A stretch of DNA of 64,000 nt from Microbacterium sp. MYb62 (GTDB taxonomy: Bacteria > Actinomycetota > Actinomycetes > Actinomycetales > Microbacteriaceae), in contig NZ_PCOY01000002.1 of the NCBI RefSeq assembly GCF_002979475.1, positions 310,001 through 374,000 of the forward strand, given 5' to 3'. Position 1 is the stretch's first letter; each line of letters starts with the position of its first letter. The translations under genes were made by a program, and so were the position numbers. The notes beneath the pieces were generated by a model. It was not told where the DNA came from and made no database searches. It worked only from the letters and a program-made list of their open reading frames with translations. Below, piece after piece: positions 24,015-32,008 of the stretch.

Positions 24015-25708
24015 AGACCATGATGCGTCTGGAGTATCGGCTCGCCCCTCTCGTGGCTGAGCTGTATCCGGAATCTTCGAGCGAGGTGCTCGCGGCGCTG
24101 CTCGATCTCGCCGAGAGCTGGCGTGACCGTCTGTCGCCAGCGGCGAAGACGCGACCCGATGAGAGCACCGCGTATCTGATCACCTACGGCGACTCCTTCC
24201 GGCGCCCGGGCGAGACGCCGCTGCACACGCTCGCCGGCGTGCTGCGCGAGCACATCGGCGATGTCATCAGCGACGTGCACCTCCTGCCGATCTACCCCTG
24301 GACCTCGGATGACGGCTTCGGCGTCGTCGACCACCGTGAGGTCAACTCCGCCCTCGGGACCTGGGAGGACGTCGCCGAGCTGAACGATGAGTATGCGCTC
24401 GCCCTGGACTTCGTCGCCAACCACCTCTCGAGCTCCTCGCCCTGGTTCCGCGCGTGGCTCGCCCGCGATGCGCGCTATGCCGGATACTTCCTCGAGCCGG
24501 GCACGGACTTCGACGTCTCGCACGTCGTGCGTCCGCGCACCAGTCCCCTCACGCACGAGTACGAACGGCCCGACGGCACGGTCGCGCGCGCCTGGACGAC
24601 TTTCGGCCCTGATCAGGTCGACATCGATCCCCGGACTCCGGCAGTCCTGCTCGATCTCACCGACATCCTGCTCGGCTATCTCGCGCGCGGCGCCACCACC
24701 GTGCGCCTCGACGCGATCGGGTATCTGTGGAAGGAGTCCGGCACGAGCTGCATCCACCTGCCGCAGACCCACGCGATCATCCGCATCTGGCGGGCGATCG
24801 TCGATGAGCTCGCACCGGGGACGTTGCTGCTCACGGAGACGAACGTGCCGCATGTCGACAACGTCACCTATTTCGGCCAGGGGGATGACGAAGCACACAT
24901 GGTGTACCAATTCGCCCTGCCGCCGCTGGTGCTGCACGCGTTCGTCACGGGTCGAGCCACAGGGCTCTCCGAGTGGGCGAGCGGCGTGCAGCCGGTGAGC
25001 GGCACGGCCACCTGGTTCAACTTCCTGGCGAGCCACGACGGCATCGGGCTTCGGCCGACCGAGGGTCTGCTGACCGACGAGGATCGGGCACTGCTGGTCG
25101 AGCGTACGCACGCCCGCGGCGGCCGCGTGTCGATGGCCCGACGTCCGGACGGCAGCGAGGGCGTGTACGAATTGAACACGAACTTCCTGGAAGCGCTGGT
25201 GGACCCGGGCGACCCGTTCCCCGACCGGTCTGCGGTGACCCGCGGCCTCGCCGCACACGCCATCCTGCTCTCCCTCGTGGGGGTCCCGGCGATCTACCAC
25301 CACTCGCTGTTCGGTTCCACGCAGGATCATCAGGCCGTGCGGGACAGCGACATCGCACGACGCATCAATCGTGAGGTTCTCGACGCCGACCGTCTGGATG
25401 AGGAGCTGCAGGGGCCCGGACGCCGCACGGGGATGCTGGAGGGGCTGCGCGTGATGCTTGCAGTGCGCCGAGTCGTGCCGGCGTTCTCGCCGTTCGCGTC
25501 CCAGCGAGTCGAGTACCTCGACGACCGGGTGCTGGTGGTGCGGCGGGCGGCAGAGACCGCGGACGAGGTCATCGCGGCGGTGAATGTCAGCGGCGACGCG
25601 GTGACCGTTCCCTCGCTCGCCGGCACCGATCTGCTCACCGGTGTCCGCCACGATGCCTTGACGCTCGTGCCCTTCGGATATGCCTGGCTCGCGACGGATC
25701 GCGACTGA
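24011..25708 (+). CDS. GH13_18 glycoside phosphorylase (glucosylglycerate/sucrose phosphorylase type)
   Basis: 565 aa, longer than sucrose phosphorylases (about 490-510) and close to glucosylglycerate phosphorylases such as E. coli YcjM (about 559). Early motifs are STAYLITYGDS and LPIYPWTSDDGFGVVD. The nucleophile is in VRLDAIGYLWKE, the acid/base in LLTETNVPH and the third acid in LASHDGIGL. It would split an alpha-glucoside with phosphate to glucose-1-phosphate. No signal peptide. ATG 24011 overlaps the GH36 stop (ATGA). The acceptor is not readable from sequence, and YcjM-like substrate use is inference from context. Confidence 0.85.
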   Translation: MKTMMRLEYRLAPLVAELYPESSSEVLAALLDLAESWRDRLSPAAKTRPDESTAYLITYGDSFRRPGETPLHTLAGVLREHIGDVISDVHLLPIYPWTSDDGFGVVDHREVNSALGTWEDVAELNDEYALALDFVANHLSSSSPWFRAWLARDARYAGYFLEPGTDFDVSHVVRPRTSPLTHEYERPDGTVARAWTTFGPDQVDIDPRTPAVLLDLTDILLGYLARGATTVRLDAIGYLWKESGTSCIHLPQTHAIIRIWRAIVDELAPGTLLLTETNVPHVDNVTYFGQGDDEAHMVYQFALPPLVLHAFVTGRATGLSEWASGVQPVSGTATWFNFLASHDGIGLRPTEGLLTDEDRALLVERTHARGGRVSMARRPDGSEGVYELNTNFLEALVDPGDPFPDRSAVTRGLAAHAILLSLVGVPAIYHHSLFGSTQDHQAVRDSDIARRINREVLDADRLDEELQGPGRRTGMLEGLRVMLAVRRVVPAFSPFASQRVEYLDDRVLVVRRAAETADEVIAAVNVSGDAVTVPSLAGTDLLTGVRHDALTLVPFGYAWLATDRD

Positions 25709-25726
25709 GCGACCTGCGCGCGCGTC

Positions 25727-25954
25727 TCAGGGACGGACGCGGACCGTGCGACCTTCGAAGGCGACCAGGTCGCCGTCGCGCAGCTGACGTCCGCGGCGAC
25801 GATCGATCTCGCCGTTCACCGTCACGTAGCCGTCGATGATGACCTCTTTGGCGTCGCCGCCCGAGTCGAGGAGGCCGGCGAACTTGAGGAACTGGCCGAG
25901 GCGGATCACCTCACCGCCGATGGAGATGTCGTTGATCGGATCCGTGTTCGTCAT
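25727..25954 (-). CDS. S4-domain RNA-binding protein
   Basis: 75 aa, essentially a single S4 domain of the YbcJ/YaaA type: GGEVIRLGQFLKFAGLLDSGGDAK then VIIDGYVTVNGEIDRRRGRQL and a basic end VRVRP. ATG 25954 is chosen because the domain begins within 15 residues and the longer frame overlaps a terminator. Such proteins bind structured RNA, often rRNA. The exact target is unknown. It converges on the glycosidase operon. Confidence 0.85.
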   Translation of the reverse strand: MTNTDPINDISIGGEVIRLGQFLKFAGLLDSGGDAKEVIIDGYVTVNGEIDRRRGRQLRDGDLVAFEGRTVRVRP

Positions 25955-26011
25955 CCTTGAATGGTAGCCGTCGGCGTCCGGAGCGGCGGAACTCGGCTGC
26001 CTGGACGAGAC

Positions 26012-26048
26012 GATGCCGCCGGTCCTCGGGGAGGGGACCGGCGGCATC
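26012..26048 (-). terminator. hairpin terminator after the PepSY-like gene
   Basis: GATGCCGCCGGTCC and GGACCGGCGGCATC form a 14-bp perfect stem around a 9-nt loop. It starts 49 bp after the stop of the membrane-anchored gene and before the S4 gene on the same strand. Confidence 0.8.
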
Positions 26049-26096
26049 GGGGTGTCGGGCGTCTCAGGGTCCGCCCGGCAGGACGGTGCTCCCCGT

Positions 26097-26936
26097 TCAG
26101 TCGTCGATGTCGGTTCCGACGACGGCGAAGTCCGCGCCGAAGTCGATGTCGATCGAGCGGTTGTCCGAGGTGAGGACCGACGCGTCGTAGGGGCTCACGT
26201 CGTCGCCATCGACGTCGAGGTCGGTGACCATGCCGTCGGCCTCGGCGAGGGCTGCCGTGACGAGGGCGCGGATCGTCTCGTCGTCCAGCGTCAGAGCGGG
26301 ACCCGTGTCGTCGCCATCGGCGGCGTCGGTCGAGGTGATCGTCGTGGAGAGGTCCTCGGCGACGCGGACCTCGGTCTCGTCACCGGCAGCGTTCGTCAGC
26401 TGCACCTCCCAGGTGCCGTCGCGCTTCGCGTCGATCGAGGTGACATCGCCCTCGGCAGCACCGCGCGCGGCATCCGCGATCTCGATCAGCTCGTCGGCGG
26501 ATGCCGTGCCGATGCCGGTCACCGGGCCGCGGCCGTTCGAGGACGCACCGCCGTTCGAGGGCGCGTCGTCGTGGTCGTCTCCGCGCTGACCGTGGTCGTC
26601 TGCGTCATCGTGGCGAGGGCCGTCGGACATCGAGGCGCGGTCGTCGTCGCCGAACTCGTCGCCGATCGCCGCACCGACCGCGATGCCGCCGCCGGCGAGC
26701 ACCACGGCGGCGGCGATACCGCCGCCGATGAGGAGCGCGCGCTTGCGGCCGGGCTTCGGTCCGGCTGCCGCAGGGGCGGCGACGGGCTCGGCTGCCGGGA
26801 ACGTCGGGTGCTGCCCGGAGTCGGGAGCCGGGGCAGCGGGGGCCGGCGTCGGAGTCACGGGAACCGTCTGCGCATCCGGCGTGCTCTCGGGAGCGGGCTC
26901 GGGCGTCTGGTCGGGAGTGGGTGTCTTGTCGTCCAT
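26097..26936 (-). CDS. membrane-anchored PepSY-like protein linked to a two-component system
   Basis: 279 aa. A Pro/Thr-rich cytoplasmic N-terminus (residues 1-60) leads to one membrane helix, RALLIGGGIAAAVVLAGGGIA (near 65-85). Next comes an acidic Asp/His-rich linker and an extracytoplasmic domain with repeating beta strands such as VTSIDAKRDGTWEVQLTN. That pattern resembles PepSY domains. The sequence is very acidic. It is downstream of a histidine kinase and response regulator on the same strand, and may be a regulated output or an accessory sensor. PepSY assignment is tentative. Confidence 0.65.
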   Translation of the reverse strand: MDDKTPTPDQTPEPAPESTPDAQTVPVTPTPAPAAPAPDSGQHPTFPAAEPVAAPAAAGPKPGRKRALLIGGGIAAAVVLAGGGIAVGAAIGDEFGDDDRASMSDGPRHDDADDHGQRGDDHDDAPSNGGASSNGRGPVTGIGTASADELIEIADAARGAAEGDVTSIDAKRDGTWEVQLTNAAGDETEVRVAEDLSTTITSTDAADGDDTGPALTLDDETIRALVTAALAEADGMVTDLDVDGDDVSPYDASVLTSDNRSIDIDFGADFAVVGTDIDD

Positions 26937-27015
26937 GTCTCGATGCTCTCGCGCGGGCGCTGAAGCCTCCCTGAAGCGTCCTGAAGCCTTCTTCAGGAAG
27001 TGTCGGGAGCTCCCG

Positions 27016-28332
27016 TCAGGAGCCGAGGGGGAGGGTGAGGACGAAGCGCGCGCCACCCCAGCGGGACTCGTCGACGATGAGGGTGCCGCGGCTGGAGGCG
27101 GCGATGCCGCGGGCGATCGCGAGTCCCAGCCCGCTGCCTCCGGCGTCGCGGCTGCGGGCCTCGTCGAGGCGCACGAAGCGCTCGAAGATCCGCTCGCGCT
27201 CCTCCGTGGGCACGCCGCCGCCGTCGTCCTCGACGGTCACGAACACGTAGCCCTGCGACGGGGTCACCCCGATCGCGACCCGCCCACGGCTGTGGCGGGC
27301 GGCGTTGTCGGCCAGGTTGCGCACCAGCTGGCCCAGCAAGCGGGGATCGCCGTGCACCCGGGCGGCATGGATGCCGGAGCCGTCGACATCGAGACCGGCC
27401 GCGCGCAGTCGGCGCACCTCGCCGAGGGCGACATCGTCGAGGTCGAGCGCCTCGTCGTGCGTGCTCGCGCCCTCGTCGAGTCGGGCGAGCAGCAGCAGGG
27501 ATTCGACGATCCCCTGCAGGCGCAGTCCCTCCTCCGACACGACCTCCGCGAGCTCCCCGATGCTCGTGACGTCGGGATGAGCCTGGGCGAGCTCGGCGTG
27601 CTGCCGGATCGTCGCGAGGGGGGAGCGCAACTCGTGCGACGCATCCGACACGAAGCGCCGCTGCGCGGTGGCGGCGGCATCGAGCCGATCGAGCATGCCG
27701 TTCATGGTCGTCGCGAGGGCGGCGATCTCATCCGCCGTCTCCGGCACCGGCACACGCGTGTGCAGGCGCTCGGCCGTGATGCCGTCGACCTCTTCGCGGA
27801 TGCGCTCGACCGGGCGGAGTGCGCGGCCCACGACGAGCCACGTGGTCACGGCCACGAGCAGCAGGAGAAGCGGGACGGCGATGGCCAGCAGCGTCGCGAC
27901 CGTCGCCAGGGTCTCGGCGTCGTCGTCCATCGAGACGGCGAGCACGAGCGTCTGATCGCCCTCGAGGTCTTCCGAGACGACGAGGACGGATTCGCCGTCG
28001 ACGGTCGTCGTCTGCGGATCGTCGTCGACCGGGAGAGGTGTCGACCCGAGCTTCTCCCTGGCGTCTTCGCTGGCGGCGCGGACCGATCCGTCCGGGCCGA
28101 TGATCTGCAGGATCTCGTCGTCGACGGCATCGATGCCCTTGCCTGCCGGCCCATCGGCGCGCTGGGAGAGCTCGTCGAGACGCTGCTCGGCTGCACGCTC
28201 CGTGCTGCCGTGGACGCTGGCACTGAGGACGCCGTAGAACGAGAACGCGCCGACGAGCAGTGCGATCGCGACGACGACGGTCGCTCCCAGCGTGGTCCTG
28301 CCGCGCACCGAGCGCCAGCCGCGGCTAGCCAC
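27016..28332 (-). CDS. sensor histidine kinase, OmpR-partner type
   Basis: 438 aa. Helix 1 is TTLGATVVVAIALLVGAFSF near residue 14. A sensor loop of about 100 residues follows, then helix 2 (LLAIAVPLLLLLVAVTTWLVV) and a HAMP domain (GRALRPVERIREEVD). The phospho-acceptor motif is FVSDASHELRSPL. The ATPase has N-box NLADNAARHS, G1 DDGGGVPTEERERIFERF and G2 GGSGLGLAIA. GTG 28332 overlaps the regulator stop by 8 bp, which makes it the likely start. Longer starts would run into the regulator gene. Signal unknown. Confidence 0.9.
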   Translation of the reverse strand: MASRGWRSVRGRTTLGATVVVAIALLVGAFSFYGVLSASVHGSTERAAEQRLDELSQRADGPAGKGIDAVDDEILQIIGPDGSVRAASEDAREKLGSTPLPVDDDPQTTTVDGESVLVVSEDLEGDQTLVLAVSMDDDAETLATVATLLAIAVPLLLLLVAVTTWLVVGRALRPVERIREEVDGITAERLHTRVPVPETADEIAALATTMNGMLDRLDAAATAQRRFVSDASHELRSPLATIRQHAELAQAHPDVTSIGELAEVVSEEGLRLQGIVESLLLLARLDEGASTHDEALDLDDVALGEVRRLRAAGLDVDGSGIHAARVHGDPRLLGQLVRNLADNAARHSRGRVAIGVTPSQGYVFVTVEDDGGGVPTEERERIFERFVRLDEARSRDAGGSGLGLAIARGIAASSRGTLIVDESRWGGARFVLTLPLGS

Positions 28333-29002
28333 CGTTCGCCGCCAGCCGGTAGCCCGCACCGCGGATGGTCTCGATCGCCTCGCGTCCGAACGGCTTGTCG
28401 AGCTTGCGGCGCAGATGCCCGACGTAGACCTCGACGATGTTGGGGTCACCGTCGAAGTCGTCGTCCCAGACCCCGTCGATGAGGGCGCGCTTGGAGAGCA
28501 CCTGGCCGCGATGGCGCATCAGATACTCGAGCACCGAGAACTCGCGCGCGGTGAGCGTCACCGGGGTCTCGCCGCGCCAGACGCGGTGCGCGGCGGGGTC
28601 GAGTCGCAGGTCTCCCGCTTCGAGGATCGCGGGGCGTGCGACGGCCCCGCGGCGCACGAGCGCACGCAGGCGGGCGACGAGGATCGCGAACGAGAACGGC
28701 TTGGTGACGTAGTCGTCGGCCCCGGTCTCGAGAGCCTCGACCTGGTCCCACTCGCCGTCCTTCGCGGTGAGCATCAGCACGGGCGTCCAGTTCTCCTCGG
28801 CTCTGAGCGCCTCGCACACCTTCCACCCGCTCATGCCCGGCATCATCAGGTCGAGCACGATCGCGTCGTACCGCGTCTCGCGCGCCCGCCAGAGTCCGTC
28901 GACGCCGTTGTGCGCGACGTCGACCGCGAAGCCCTCGGCCTCGAGCCCGCGGCGCACGCCCTCGGCGAGGCGCACCTCGTCGTCCACCACCAGGATCCGC
29001 AT
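28325..29002 (-). CDS. OmpR-family response regulator
   Basis: 225 aa. The receiver domain has the acidic pair VVDDEV, the phospho-Asp in IVLDLMMPGMSG (about residue 51), LTAKDG and YVTKPF with the conserved Lys. The C-terminal winged helix has VTLTAREFSVLEYLMRHRG and GAGYRLAANGG. It is co-transcribed with the histidine kinase by overlap. It likely controls the downstream PepSY-like gene, though no binding repeats were identified. Confidence 0.93.
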   Translation of the reverse strand: MRILVVDDEVRLAEGVRRGLEAEGFAVDVAHNGVDGLWRARETRYDAIVLDLMMPGMSGWKVCEALRAEENWTPVLMLTAKDGEWDQVEALETGADDYVTKPFSFAILVARLRALVRRGAVARPAILEAGDLRLDPAAHRVWRGETPVTLTAREFSVLEYLMRHRGQVLSKRALIDGVWDDDFDGDPNIVEVYVGHLRRKLDKPFGREAIETIRGAGYRLAANGG

Positions 29003-29055
29003 TCCTCCAGTGTGGCCGGTCGACGCTGAATCGGGGCTGAAGCGGTCTTGCGTCC

Positions 29056-29586
29056 TCAGCGGAGGTGGGACTGGATCTCGCGGATGATCTCGCCGAGGGT
29101 GCCGGAGGCGAGCAGGCCGGGGCCGAGCGGACCGGCGGTGTCCTCGCCGAGGGGTGGCAGGCGTCGCAGGGTCGAGGCCACCACGGGGGAGAGATCGGCG
29201 AGCTGCCGGTGCACTTCAACGGAGCGCGCCTCGGGATCGTCCGGATGCGCGAGCTCGACGGCCCTCGCGGCATAGGCGGCGGCCCCGAGCGCGTGGGCGC
29301 CCATGTGGGCGACGCCTGCGGCCTGGGCGGCCGCGCGGGCCGCGGCGACACCCGCCGGGGTGGTCGCGCTGCGGGCGGCTCGGCCCGCGACGAAACGCCG
29401 ACGGATCTCGCCCGCGGCCGTGAGCTCTCCGCGGGCGAAGGCGCGCGTGCGCACGATCGCATCGCGCGCACGGTCGTCGTCCGGCGCTTCCCTCTCGAAC
29501 AGGGGCAGCACCCGCTCGGCGCAATCGGCCGCCCAGACGGCGACGATCCGTCGGTCTGCCTCGGTCATGCCCTGCGGGGTGGTCAT
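29056..29586 (-). CDS. Ala/Arg-rich protein, putative immunity-protein-like, unknown function
   Basis: 176 aa, helical and rich in Ala, with no signal peptide. The segment around TEADRRIVAVWAADCAERVLPLFER and the repeated A-x-A-A-x-A-A helices resemble actinobacterial proteins labelled putative immunity protein. This is a weak recognition. The start at 29586 lies 2 bp after the stop of the DUF6194-like gene, so they form a unit; ATG 29568 is an alternative. No toxin gene is nearby, so an immunity role is not supported by context. Confidence 0.55.
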   Translation of the reverse strand: MTTPQGMTEADRRIVAVWAADCAERVLPLFEREAPDDDRARDAIVRTRAFARGELTAAGEIRRRFVAGRAARSATTPAGVAAARAAAQAAGVAHMGAHALGAAAYAARAVELAHPDDPEARSVEVHRQLADLSPVVASTLRRLPPLGEDTAGPLGPGLLASGTLGEIIREIQSHLR

Positions 29587-29588
29587 GC

Positions 29589-30029
29589 TCACCGCGCTCG
29601 GCGTTCGATGCGTGATCGTGCGGTCTCGTGCGCCTCGCGAAGAAGAGCGAGCACCGCATCCGCCGTCCGCTCCGCCGGGTCGATCACGCACACCCAGCCG
29701 GAGGCGCCGTAGAGCGGATGCCGGTGGAACACGTCGGCCGCGGTCGGATCGGCGTCAGCATCCGCGATCGATTCCGTCTGTTCGCGCCCGACGTGGATGT
29801 TCACCCGGAAGCGTCCGGGAGCATCCAGGGCGGACGAGGTGTCGTCCGGGTAGTCCTTCGTGATGATCGTCCCGTACGGCTGGGTGCGCTCCGGCATCCG
29901 CCCATCGGGTGCGTAGTAGAGGTAGGTGTCTCCCCACGACAGCGCGGGGAAGTCGCTGCCTTCTTCGGGTTCGACGACGAGGACGCCGTCGAGACCGCGG
30001 ACCGATTCGATGATCTCCTGCATTTCCAT
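29589..30029 (-). CDS. DUF6194-like protein
   Basis: 146 aa. It has the start MxxxEIIxxVRGLDGVLVVEP-type, SWGDTYLYYAPDGR, YGTIITKDYPDD and FRVNIHVGRE, with a late HRHPLYGASGWVCVIDP. I place it in the DUF6194 group from this pattern. Function unknown; it may be an MmcQ/YjbR-like fold used in small-molecule or DNA-damage contexts. ATG 30023 is an alternative start with GAAGG at better spacing. It is divergent from the double-MerR regulator, with 58 bp between starts, and may be its target. Confidence 0.65.
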   Translation of the reverse strand: MEMQEIIESVRGLDGVLVVEPEEGSDFPALSWGDTYLYYAPDGRMPERTQPYGTIITKDYPDDTSSALDAPGRFRVNIHVGREQTESIADADADPTAADVFHRHPLYGASGWVCVIDPAERTADAVLALLREAHETARSRIERRAR

Positions 30030-30087
30030 CCTTCAATGGTGATGCTGAAGTGCTTATGTGGACATGCGAACCGAAAACAAGGGAAAG

Positions 30088-30813
30088 ATGATGCGCAACC
30101 CTCAAGAGCAGGCGATGACCACCGCGGTGCTCGGCGGCCGCGTGGGGTACTCGACCCAGCAGGTGCGCGGCCTGGAGCGTCTCGGTGTCATCCCGCCCGC
30201 CGAGCGCGGGTCGAACGGGTACCGCCGGTATCGGACGCGACACGAGACGGCCGTGCGCGCGTACCGGGCGATGGCGGAGGCGATCGGTCCCGTCCCCGCC
30301 CGCCGCCTGATGCCGCTGCTGATCGAGGCTCCCGTGGAGGAGGCGGCCGCGCGGATCGACGAGCTGCACGCCGATCTCGCCGACGAGCGCTCCCGGGTGC
30401 GGGAGGCGTTGCACGGTCTCGACGTCGCCATGACCGAGGCTGACGACGTGTTCGTCGACGCGGATGCGATGACGATCGGCGAGCTCGCGCAGGCGCTCGG
30501 CATCCGTGCATCTGCGCTGCGTCATTGGGAGCGGGAGGGCCTCGTGCATCCGCTGCGCGATGCGGCATCGTCGCGGTCGTACGCCGCGGGGGCCATCACC
30601 GAGGCGCGGATCGTCGCCGCCCTCCGATCCGGCGGCTACGGCATCCCCGCGATCGCGGACATCCTCGAACAGGTGCGCCTGCACGCCGATGCGAGCGCGG
30701 TGCAGCGCATCCTCCGCGCCAGGCTCGGCGTGCTCACCCGACGCAGCATCGCCCTTCTCGCCGCCGCCGGGCAGCTTCATGCCCTGTTCGACGACCGAGT
30801 CGATGCGGAGTGA
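30088..30813 (+). CDS. MerR-family regulator with two MerR-type HTH domains
   Basis: 241 aa. A first MerR HTH lies at the N-terminus (VGYSTQQVRGLERLGVIPPAERGSNGYRRY, split about 17-45). A second comes after about residue 130 (MTIGELAQALGIRASALRHWEREGLVHP). The linker between them is helical. No cysteine cluster typical of metal sensors is seen, and the protein contains no obvious drug-binding domain. ATG 30088 follows AAGGGAAAG; GTG 30058 and ATG 30115 are alternatives. Similar duplicated MerR proteins (TioE-like) occur in actinobacteria. The divergent DUF6194/immunity-like pair may be its target. Confidence 0.8.
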   Translation: MMRNPQEQAMTTAVLGGRVGYSTQQVRGLERLGVIPPAERGSNGYRRYRTRHETAVRAYRAMAEAIGPVPARRLMPLLIEAPVEEAAARIDELHADLADERSRVREALHGLDVAMTEADDVFVDADAMTIGELAQALGIRASALRHWEREGLVHPLRDAASSRSYAAGAITEARIVAALRSGGYGIPAIADILEQVRLHADASAVQRILRARLGVLTRRSIALLAAAGQLHALFDDRVDAE

Positions 30814-30886
30814 TCGCTCGATCCCCGTCCGCGACGTCCCCTTCCTCCGTGACGACGGAGCGCTCGCCTAGGGTGTCTCGTATGAC

Positions 30887-31942
30887 GTGGAGAGCTCTAC
30901 CGCCGACCGAGACGCACCCTCGGGTGCGACCCGACCGGAAGCCGCGGTGCTGACCGTGCAGAAGTCGGGTCGGTACGTTCGCGTCGGGACCGAGGAGTAC
31001 CCGCTCGCGACGCCCGGCGGGCACTGGGCGCTCTGGAGTCGCACCCCGGTCCTCGGCTTCCGGAAGATCGGGAGCGGGTACGTGCGGAACATCGCCCCTG
31101 ACGAGCAGCTCGAGTGCTACCGCGTCGAGCATCGAGGCACGTATCGCGGCATCCCCGTCACCGTCGAGCCCGGCGGAGGCGCGTCCGGCGGAGGCGAGCC
31201 CGACAGAGGCGAACCCGGCAGAGGAGAGTCCGACGGAGGAGCGCTGGTCCGGCTCGGCACGGGCGACTCGCGGGCCGCCGAGCAGGGGTTCGAGAGGGTC
31301 GGCTTCGAGCGCCCGGAGCTGCAGCTGTGGCTGAAGTTCGTCGCCGTCGACGACCGGGAGCTTCGCTTCACGACCACACGCACCCCCGAGCCGATGCCGT
31401 GGGCGGCACCGAGCGACGAGTCACGACGAACCCCCGCTCCACGGGCCGTCCCGCGGGTACCGGAAGGGGAGCCCTCGGAGTGGGGCGCGTTCACGCTCCG
31501 CCTCATCACCGCGCTCCGCGGCGTGACGGACCGCGTGTTCCTCATCGTCTCCGTCGAGGACGATCCGCTGCGGTACGTGCAGTTCGCCGGAGGCCCTGAT
31601 GCCCTGTCCGTCGAGGCGCCGGGGATCGATGTCGTCGTAGACGCCGACGAGTCGGTGCTGCGGGCCGCCGGATGGGAGCCGCCCGGGGTCGCACAGCGGA
31701 ACTGGACCACAGAGCTCTCCCTCCCGGCGTACGCGATCGAATACCGCGAGCTCGCGGAGCGGTGCGTCGCCGCGCTGCGCGACGCCTACGGCCTCAAGAG
31801 CCCCGACGTCCTCGCTCATCGGGCGTGGCGGGATCCGGAGCAGTTGCCGCCCGGGGAGGAGCGCTCGCCGGAGCGACTCGCGAGCCTCGACCGCGGTGAG
31901 GCGTCGCTCGTGTTCTCCGGACTCGGTCGCGCCCTGTCCTGA
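30887..31942 (+). CDS. TY-Chap-like protein with in-frame pentapeptide repeats
   Basis: 351 aa, soluble, no signal peptide. The middle part FTLRLITALRGVTDRVFLIVS then DDPLRYVQFAGGPDALSVEAPG resembles TY-Chap domains, which are chaperone-like folds found in actinobacteria. Recognition is tentative. Residues about 95-119 are five imperfect five-residue units (GGGAS, GGGEP, DRGEP, GRGES, DGGAL) encoded by a 15-bp tandem repeat, a likely flexible linker that may vary in length. GTG 30887 is the only start with a reasonable context. Function unknown. Confidence 0.6.
   Translation: MESSTADRDAPSGATRPEAAVLTVQKSGRYVRVGTEEYPLATPGGHWALWSRTPVLGFRKIGSGYVRNIAPDEQLECYRVEHRGTYRGIPVTVEPGGGASGGGEPDRGEPGRGESDGGALVRLGTGDSRAAEQGFERVGFERPELQLWLKFVAVDDRELRFTTTRTPEPMPWAAPSDESRRTPAPRAVPRVPEGEPSEWGAFTLRLITALRGVTDRVFLIVSVEDDPLRYVQFAGGPDALSVEAPGIDVVVDADESVLRAAGWEPPGVAQRNWTTELSLPAYAIEYRELAERCVAALRDAYGLKSPDVLAHRAWRDPEQLPPGEERSPERLASLDRGEASLVFSGLGRALS
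31171..31245 (+). repeat. in-frame tandem repeat, 5 x 15 bp
   Basis: Five degenerate units of the type CGGCGGAGGCGAGCC inside the TY-Chap-like gene. Because the unit is 15 bp, copy-number change would add or remove five residues without a frameshift. Confidence 0.8.
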
Positions 31943-31950
31943 TCGAGGCC

Positions 31951-31970
31951 GGGGTCGGGTCGGGGTCGGG
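31951..31970 (+). other. G-quadruplex-type sequence
   Basis: GGGGTCGGGTCGGGGTCGGG has four G-runs of 3-4 bases with uniform 2-nt TC loops, the canonical G4 pattern with very short loops. It is an 11-bp direct repeat and starts 9 bp after the TY-Chap-like stop. It may affect transcript ends. No hairpin terminator is seen here. Confidence 0.7.
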
Positions 31971-32008
31971 TCGCGAGGTCAGCGGCCGCCAGGTCAGCTC
32001 CTGTCGGT

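Noticed and set aside
23633..25651. A 672-codon open frame on the minus strand
   Set aside because: It is a shadow of the GH36/GH13 genes and has no recognisable motif.
24011..25708. Plain sucrose phosphorylase
   Set aside because: The length (565 aa) and operon context fit the glucosylglycerate-phosphorylase branch better. Sucrose activity cannot be excluded.
29056..29586. Toxin-immunity module
   Set aside because: No toxin or delivery gene is adjacent, so the immunity-like resemblance alone is not enough.
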